This document shows, in pieces, positions 59,044-64,000 of a stretch of DNA of 64,000 bases (positions are counted from its first letter, which is position 1; every line of letters begins with the position of its first letter). The notes beneath the pieces were generated by a model, which searched no databases, was not told the origin of the DNA, and saw nothing but the letters and a program-made list of their open reading frames with translations. Origin of the DNA: Ruminococcus sp. (lineage in GTDB: Bacteria; Bacillota; Clostridia; Oscillospirales; Acutalibacteraceae); NCBI GenBank assembly GCA_017411385.1, contig JAFQQF010000015.1:1-64000 (forward strand), given 5' to 3'. The translations under genes and the position numbers were made by a program.

Positions 59044-60388
59044 CGAAAGCCTCACGAATGTTTTTTACACCAATTATCTGAACATCATCAGGCGTCTTGA
59101 TGTTTTTAAGATTATTGTAAGGAATAATTATTCTGTTAAAACCAAGTCGTGAAGCTTCGTTAATCCTCTCTTGTGCGTGAGATACGCTTCTGATTTCACC
59201 TGCAAGTCCGATTTCACCGAAAGCAATTGCGTTATCTGCTATCGCCACATCCTTTAAGCTTGATACAAGTGCCATCGCAACTGCTAAATCTGTTGCAGGC
59301 TCATCAAGCCGTAATCCACCGATAACATTTATATAAACATCTGAGTTAGAAAAATAGTAGCCTGCACGTTTTTCAAGAACCGCAACAATAAGCGACATAC
59401 GGCTGTAATCAAAGCCTGTTGCCATTCTTCTGGGAGTACCGAATGCTGATGCGGAAACTAGTCCTTGTACCTCTGCCAATATCGGGCGTGTGCCTTCCAT
59501 TGTGCATGCAACACAGGTGCCTGATACATTCTTTGGTCTGCCGGAAAGAAGCATCATTGAAGGGTTCTGCACCTCTTCAAGTCCGCTTTCTGACATTTGA
59601 AAAACACCGATTTCGTTTGTAGAACCGAATCTGTTTTTTACCGCACGCAGTATTCTGTACGACATCTGTTTATCGCCTTCAAAATACAGCACAGCATCCA
59701 CTATGTGTTCAAGTACTTTAGGACCGGCAATTGATCCCTCTTTGTTAACATGTCCTACAATAAACATCGGTATATCAAGGCTTTTTGCAACTCTCATAAG
59801 GAAATTTGTGCATTCTCTGACTTGAGTTACACTACCCGGAGATGAGCTTAACTCAGAAATCGACATTGTCTGTATTGAATCAATCATAACCATATCGGGC
59901 TTATCTTCTCTGATAACTTCTGCCACTACCTGCGCGTCAGTTTCAGTAAGAACCATAAGATTATCATTTTCAGCATCAAGCCTTGCTGCACGAAGTTTAA
60001 GCTGGCGCTTAGATTCTTCACCTGATACATACAGAATTTTCATTTCAGCTGTGAGCTGTCTGCATATCTGCAGAAGTATTGTAGATTTACCTATACCCGG
60101 GTCACCGCCAAGTAGTATAAGACTTCCCTTAACAATACCGCCGCCCAAAACTCTGTCTAATTCAGATATTCCTGTAACGTATCTGTGTTCGTCGGTAGTG
60201 GAAATTTCTGTGATACTGACAGGCTTGGTGTAAACTGCCTGCCTTTTAAGTGCTGAGGGTGTATCTGTTTTGCTTACGACTTCTTCATTCATTGTGTTCC
60301 AGTTACCGCAGGAGGGGCACTTTCCGTACCATTTTGGTGACTCATATCCACAGTCAGAGCAGATATACACACTTTTGATTTTAGCCAT
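59030..60388 (-). CDS. radA: DNA repair protein RadA (Sms)
   Basis: This RecA-like helicase acts in recombination and branch migration. The 452 residues start at ATG 60388 with AGGA upstream. The N-terminal zinc finger is CSDCGYESPKWYGKCPSC. Walker A GGDPGIGKSTILLQ, the KNRFGSTNEIGVF RadA motif and a C-terminal Lon-protease-like domain (GGLRLDEPATDLAVAMALVSS) follow. An in-frame start 135 nt upstream would overlap the preceding gene's tail and lacks support. It lies between cwlD and a DUF6873-like gene. Confidence 0.95.
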   Translation of the reverse strand: MAKIKSVYICSDCGYESPKWYGKCPSCGNWNTMNEEVVSKTDTPSALKRQAVYTKPVSITEISTTDEHRYVTGISELDRVLGGGIVKGSLILLGGDPGIGKSTILLQICRQLTAEMKILYVSGEESKRQLKLRAARLDAENDNLMVLTETDAQVVAEVIREDKPDMVMIDSIQTMSISELSSSPGSVTQVRECTNFLMRVAKSLDIPMFIVGHVNKEGSIAGPKVLEHIVDAVLYFEGDKQMSYRILRAVKNRFGSTNEIGVFQMSESGLEEVQNPSMMLLSGRPKNVSGTCVACTMEGTRPILAEVQGLVSASAFGTPRRMATGFDYSRMSLIVAVLEKRAGYYFSNSDVYINVIGGLRLDEPATDLAVAMALVSSLKDVAIADNAIAFGEIGLAGEIRSVSHAQERINEASRLGFNRIIIPYNNLKNIKTPDDVQIIGVKNIREAFDALT

Positions 60389-60407
60389 TATATCACGTCC
60401 TGTTTTA

Positions 60408-61130
60408 TTAGTAGTATTGATAATAAAACTCAAGAAAGCCTGAGTAAATTGCAAAAGCAAGCTTGTTTTGGTATTCCTGTGTTGACAATAATTCTGTTTC
60501 ACGTGGGTTGGATAAAAAACCACACTCTACAAGCACAGCAGGAACTGTTGCTTTTTTTAGAATATAGACATTATCATCTGTTGTCTTGCATTGTCTATTG
60601 TTATCAGGTTGAAGCAAACCGCTAACAGATGAACGTATGCATTCTGCTAAAGATTTACTGAGAGGGTTGTTTTCTGAATAAAACACTTGAGTTCCGCTGT
60701 ATTTGCTCTGCTCAAACTTGTTTTGATGTATACTTATAAGTATGTTGTTAGGGTTATTGTTGCAAATATCAGCTCTGTTGTGAATGTCTGAAACTTTCTT
60801 TTCTCTTAAGGTTACAGCATCGTCTGAATATACTGCATAATCCCCCGTTCGAATCATATTAACTTCAAACCCGCTTTGAAGAAACAGTTTTTGTAAAGTA
60901 CAAGCTATTAATAAATTTACATCCTTTTCAATTAGACCTGAGTCGGATACAGCACCGCCATCCTCTCCGCCGTGACCGGCATCAATTACAATAACAGGCT
61001 TTTCTTTGAGTTCAGAATTTGCTGCTTCAATAAATTTACTGCCGGCTAAGGTCCAAGTTGATAATAAACAACTGAGTAAGAGCATAACGCACATGCATAT
61101 TAATAATCTGTTTTTGTTCACACATATCAC
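60408..61130 (-). CDS. cwlD: N-acetylmuramoyl-L-alanine amidase CwlD-type
   Basis: The 240-residue protein has an N-terminal signal or anchor segment (LLICMCVMLLLSCLLSTWTLAG). An Amidase_3 domain follows with zinc-site motifs VIDAGHGGEDGGA, ISIHQNKFEQ and VPAVLVECGFLSNPRE. In spore formers, CwlD begins muramic-delta-lactam formation in cortex peptidoglycan. The GLIEKDVNLLIA signature and single-domain size fit CwlD. The start is uncertain: GTG 61130 gives 240 residues and GTG 61121 is in frame. TATAAT on the minus strand (61163-61158) marks a likely promoter. Confidence 0.86.
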   Translation of the reverse strand: MICVNKNRLLICMCVMLLLSCLLSTWTLAGSKFIEAANSELKEKPVIVIDAGHGGEDGGAVSDSGLIEKDVNLLIACTLQKLFLQSGFEVNMIRTGDYAVYSDDAVTLREKKVSDIHNRADICNNNPNNILISIHQNKFEQSKYSGTQVFYSENNPLSKSLAECIRSSVSGLLQPDNNRQCKTTDDNVYILKKATVPAVLVECGFLSNPRETELLSTQEYQNKLAFAIYSGFLEFYYQYY

Positions 61131-61198
61131 CGATTAATTATATGCTTTATTTAATACATTATATCACAGATTTAAGTTAAAGAAAAGGTGTTGTTCAC

Positions 61199-61237
61199 GT
61201 GGTTTAAAAATTTACATAGTATATAGTGTAAAACCAC
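61199..61237 (+). promoter_or_regulatory. Inverted repeat upstream of feoA, possible operator
   Basis: GTGGTTT (61199-61205) is complementary to AAACCAC (61231-61237), and TTTACA (61211-61216) to TGTAAA (61227-61232). The two pairings overlap. TATAGT (61222-61227) could be a -10. Iron regulators usually control feo, but I cannot match this to a known Fur or DtxR box. Confidence 0.35.
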
Positions 61238-61260
61238 CTTGAAAAGAGAGATAGATACCA

Positions 61261-61491
61261 ATGAACCAATCAACTCTTAAAGAGCTTGAAAAAGGCAATG
61301 AAGCCACAATTGCCGGCATAGATTGTAAGTGTAAAAATAAACTCAGATTATTGGATATGGGTTTTACGAAAGGTACTATTGTAAAACCATTATGGCAAGC
61401 ACGTAATATGCACATAACAGCATATAGAATTAAGGGAACTTTAATAGGTATAAGATCTGAAGAAGCACGGTATATTAACATAATTCTGTAG
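61261..61491 (+). CDS. feoA: Ferrous iron transport protein A
   Basis: This 76-residue SH3-like cytosolic partner of FeoB carries the family core KNKLRLLDMGFTKGTIVKPLWQA and ends in IGIRSEEARYINI. AGAGAG precedes the ATG. It lies 12 nt before feoB, as expected for a feoAB operon. No feoC is present. Confidence 0.92.
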   Translation: MNQSTLKELEKGNEATIAGIDCKCKNKLRLLDMGFTKGTIVKPLWQARNMHITAYRIKGTLIGIRSEEARYINIIL

Positions 61492-61503
61492 AACGGTGAC
61501 TGT

Positions 61504-63417
61504 ATGCACAAACTAAAATCAAGCAATATTGATAACACGGAGAAAGTTGTTGTTGCTTTAGCAGGAAACCCGAATGTTGGAAAAACTACATTGTTCAATC
61601 AGTTAACAGGAATGAAGCAACACACAGGTAACTGGGCGGGTAAAACAGTTTCCCTTTCATCAGGCGAATTTGTAAAAAATGAAAGGTCTTTTTCGGTGAT
61701 TGATTTGCCCGGCACCTATTCTCTGCTTTCAGATTCTCCTGAAGAAAAAATAGCAAAAGACTATATTGAAGAGAAAAACTACTCCTGTGTAATAATTGTT
61801 GCTGATGCTACCGCTCTTGAAAGAAATATGAATTTGGCTCTTCAAATCCTTAACATAACGCAAAAAGTTGTATTGTGTCTTAACTTCTCAGATGAGCTAA
61901 AAAAGAAAGGCGTAGAGATTGATGTTGATGAGCTGTCGTTGCAGCTGGGTGTTCCGGTTGTATCGGTATCGGCATCAAAAAACAAGGGCATTGACAACTT
62001 GATAAGCGTAGCAACAAAAGTATCTGACGGAGCAATTAAGACCTATAACACAATAAGAAACAAGGCTATATTCAACAATGATGAAAGTGATTATGTCGGT
62101 GTATCAGAAGAAATATCAAGGGAAAGCAAAAGAATAGCAAAGCTATGTGTAACAAGTTCTAAAGACACATACGGAGATTTTGACAGAAAAATGGATAGAT
62201 TGCTACTATCCCCTATCACCGGTATTCCTGCTATGGTTTTAGTGTTTGCTGTTGTGTTCTGGCTTACAGCAATCGGTGCTAATTATCCGGGAGAGATTCT
62301 TAGTATGCTGTTTGGATGGATAAAAACAGGTTTGATTGAGGTTTTGGACGCATTGAGGATTAACGAAACGTTTTCATCCCTGATTGTTGACGGAATTTTT
62401 GTTACAGCTTCGTGGGTTGTAACAGTAATGCTTCCTCCTGCTATTGTTTTTTTTCCGCTGTTTGCCATATTGGAGGACACAGGGATACTTCCCAGATTTG
62501 CTTTTAATCTTGACAGAATATTTGCGAAGGCAGGCAGTAACGGAAAACAGGCTTTAACAATGCTGATGGGATTCGGTTGTAACGCATGCGGAGTTATGGG
62601 GTGCAGAATTATCAGCAACAAGAGAGAACGTATATGCGCAGTAGTGACTAACAGCTTTATTCCTTGTAACGGTAGATTACCCACCTTGATAGCTCTGATT
62701 TCGATTTTCTTTTGCAGTAATGTGAGCAATCCGTTTTTGAATTCTGTTTGCACTACAGTAATTTTGCTTGCTTTACTTTTTATTTCTGTGGTTGTTACAC
62801 TTGTTGTTACTAAAGTAATCTCTAAAACCATTAAAGATAAAAGTAATAACGGTTTTTTACTGGAGCTTCCTCCCTACAGAAAGCCACAAATAATCAAAGT
62901 AGTGCTTCTCTCTATCAAAGAAAAGGTATTATATGTTTTATCTCGTGCTGTTGCTGTAGCTGTTCCCGCAGGTGCTCTTATCTGGATTTTAGCAAATGTT
63001 GAAATCAATCAGGTGTCATTGCTAAGTCGGTTATGTGTTGCCTTAGACCCGTTTGCATCTATGTTGGGCATTGATGGTGTTATTATGTCTGCTATACTTC
63101 TCAGCTTTCCTGCTAACGAAATCCTCATCCCAATAATATTAATGGCGTATTCCTCGGGAAATACACTCACAGAATATTCATCGCTTAATGAATTGGGAGT
63201 AATTCTGGCCGATAACGGATGGGTAATGCTGACAGCTGTTTGCACAATGATACTCTGCTTATTTCATTTTCCGTGTTCAACAACTTGTTTGTCAATTAAG
63301 AAAGAAACCGGCAGTATGTTCTGGACACTGCTTTCGGTGTTAATACCCTTTGCAACCGGAGTAATTTTGTGCTTGTGCATAAATATGATTTCAGCTTTTT
63401 TCGTATCGTTTTCTTAA
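61504..63417 (+). CDS. feoB: Ferrous iron transporter B
   Basis: This membrane Fe2+ transporter has an N-terminal GTPase domain. The 637 residues show G1 GNPNVGKTT, G2 with NWAGKTV, G3 DLPGTYSL, G4 NFSD (where NMxD is common) and G5 SASKNKG. The G domain is followed by a helical insert and about eight membrane segments with the gate motifs MGFGCNACGVMG and PCNGRLPTL, plus LSFPANEIL and FHFPCSTTCLS. The last 27 nt overlap the end of the convergent sigK gene. Confidence 0.94.
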   Translation: MHKLKSSNIDNTEKVVVALAGNPNVGKTTLFNQLTGMKQHTGNWAGKTVSLSSGEFVKNERSFSVIDLPGTYSLLSDSPEEKIAKDYIEEKNYSCVIIVADATALERNMNLALQILNITQKVVLCLNFSDELKKKGVEIDVDELSLQLGVPVVSVSASKNKGIDNLISVATKVSDGAIKTYNTIRNKAIFNNDESDYVGVSEEISRESKRIAKLCVTSSKDTYGDFDRKMDRLLLSPITGIPAMVLVFAVVFWLTAIGANYPGEILSMLFGWIKTGLIEVLDALRINETFSSLIVDGIFVTASWVVTVMLPPAIVFFPLFAILEDTGILPRFAFNLDRIFAKAGSNGKQALTMLMGFGCNACGVMGCRIISNKRERICAVVTNSFIPCNGRLPTLIALISIFFCSNVSNPFLNSVCTTVILLALLFISVVVTLVVTKVISKTIKDKSNNGFLLELPPYRKPQIIKVVLLSIKEKVLYVLSRAVAVAVPAGALIWILANVEINQVSLLSRLCVALDPFASMLGIDGVIMSAILLSFPANEILIPIILMAYSSGNTLTEYSSLNELGVILADNGWVMLTAVCTMILCLFHFPCSTTCLSIKKETGSMFWTLLSVLIPFATGVILCLCINMISAFFVSFS

Positions 63418-64000
63418 GCTCTGTAAGGCTTTCTTTTCTATCCTTGATATATATGAACGTGAAATTCCCAGAACCTTTGCAACCTCTCTTTGCGTCATGG
63501 GCTCTTTGCCGCTCAAACCGTATCTTAATATAATTATCTTTTTCTCTCTGGAGTTTAGTTCGCTGTTTATATACTCCTTAAGCTTAGAGGATTTAATTTT
63601 AAAATCCAAATCTTCTGCAAATGTTTCTTCAACAGATAACACATCCATCAGAGTTAATGGATTGCCTTCTTTATCTGTATCAATTGCATCGTTTAAGGAT
63701 ATGTCCTGAGAAGCTTTTCTTCCGCCTCTGAAATACATTAGGATTTCATTTTCGATGCATCTGGAGGCGTAACTAGATAACCTAATCTGCTTATCGGGGT
63801 CGAAAGTGTTGATTGCTTTTATAAGACCTATTGTACCAATGGAAACCAGGTCATCATGTTCACTTTGAATAGCATAGTATTTCTTTATTATGTGAACTAC
63901 CAATCTCAGATTATGTTCTACCAGCTTGTTTCTGGCTTCAATGTCACCTTCTTTGCTTCTTTTCAGATATTCAGCCTCTTCGATTGCAGATAGTGGTCTT
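63391..64000 (-). CDS. sigK: Sporulation sigma factor SigK (5' end outside window)
   Basis: About 200 C-terminal residues are visible, and the gene continues past 64000. Upstream of the longest ATG/TTG-initiated frame the reading continues as PLSAIEEAEYLKRSKEGDIEARNKLVEHNLRLVVHIIKKY, covering region 1.2-2.1. Region 2 shows DDLVSIGTIGLIKAINTF and SSYASRCIENEILMYFRG. DTDKEGNPLTLMDVL and the region 4 helix-turn-helix MTQREVAKVLGISRSYISRIEKKA follow. The KEGN and ISRSYISRIEK features favour sigma-K over sigma-E. Sigma-K drives late mother-cell genes. No intervening element interrupts the visible part. An upstream region beyond the window must be checked for the pro-sequence. Confidence 0.88.
   Translation of the reverse strand, partial: RPLSAIEEAEYLKRSKEGDIEARNKLVEHNLRLVVHIIKKYYAIQSEHDDLVSIGTIGLIKAINTFDPDKQIRLSSYASRCIENEILMYFRGGRKASQDISLNDAIDTDKEGNPLTLMDVLSVEETFAEDLDFKIKSSKLKEYINSELNSREKKIIILRYGLSGKEPMTQREVAKVLGISRSYISRIEKKALQSLRKRYEKS

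Noticed and set aside
1-64000. tRNA or rRNA genes and CRISPR arrays
   Set aside because: Intergenic gaps are mostly short. None of the larger gaps contains a cloverleaf, rRNA signature or regularly spaced direct repeats.

Overview
The window comes from a low- to mid-GC, spore-forming Firmicute of the class Clostridia. Gene content and order best fit Oscillospirales (Ruminococcaceae or Acutalibacteraceae-like). The evidence is Gram-positive housekeeping order (infC-rpmI-rplT; plsX-rnc-radical SAM-smc-ftsY; sepF-ylmH-divIVA-ileS-lspA-rluD; tig-clpP-clpX-lon-engB) together with sporulation genes (yunB, cwlD, sigK). The genus cannot be fixed from the sequence alone.

Layout. At 1-1.7 kb, tadA and a CPBP-family membrane protease are on the minus strand, divergent from the infC operon. 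From 1.7 to 53.75 kb almost everything reads on the plus strand in tight operons, many with ATGA overlaps. In order these are: IF3/L35/L20 behind an attenuator leader; an rRNA methyltransferase, dprA, topA, trmFO, plsX, rnc, a radical SAM protein, smc, ftsY, rdgB, yhbY, nadD, yqeK, rsfS and leuS; rpsU; an Xaa-Pro peptidase; efp with a Cys/Asp-rich protein; yunB; miaB, ylbF, mutS, mutL, miaA, an HlyD-like adaptor, yggS, sepF, ylmH, divIVA, ileS, lspA and rluD; rplS behind an L19-type leader; lepB; rbgA, rnhB, yraN and an M19 dipeptidase; thrC and a phosphoesterase; tig, clpP, clpX, lon, engB and lysA. After a strong bidirectional terminator at 53.77 kb most genes read on the minus strand: a Xer-like recombinase, a DUF6873-like protein, radA, cwlD and sigK. 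The exceptions are the mobile-element genes, a small XRE regulator and feoAB.

Accessory island. Between about 54.85 and 57.77 kb lies a compact element of about 2.9 kb. It carries an HUH-type replication protein and a tyrosine recombinase reduced to its catalytic domain. It also has a GC-rich block of short hairpins, a long stem-loop upstream of rep, and a strongly promoted, structured small RNA on the minus strand. Near-identical palindromic direct repeats flank it. The right copy has the 11-6-11 architecture of a Xer/dif site, and the left copy lies just upstream of the chromosomal Xer-like gene. I read this as a rolling-circle-type integrative element inserted at a dif-like site. The switch in gene orientation at the same place makes a replication terminus plausible. 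This is the most interesting part of the window, and the interpretation is inference.

How the genes work together. The plus-strand blocks cover translation and ribosome maturation (IF3, L20, L35, L19, S21, RsfS, RbgA, YhbY, LeuS, IleS), tRNA modification (TadA, TrmFO, MiaA, MiaB), chromosome handling (TopA, SMC, MutS, MutL, DprA), protein export and membrane work (FtsY, LspA, LepB), cell division (SepF, DivIVA) and protein quality control (trigger factor, ClpXP, Lon). Several start sites are non-AUG, including AUU for infC and apparently for the radical SAM gene.
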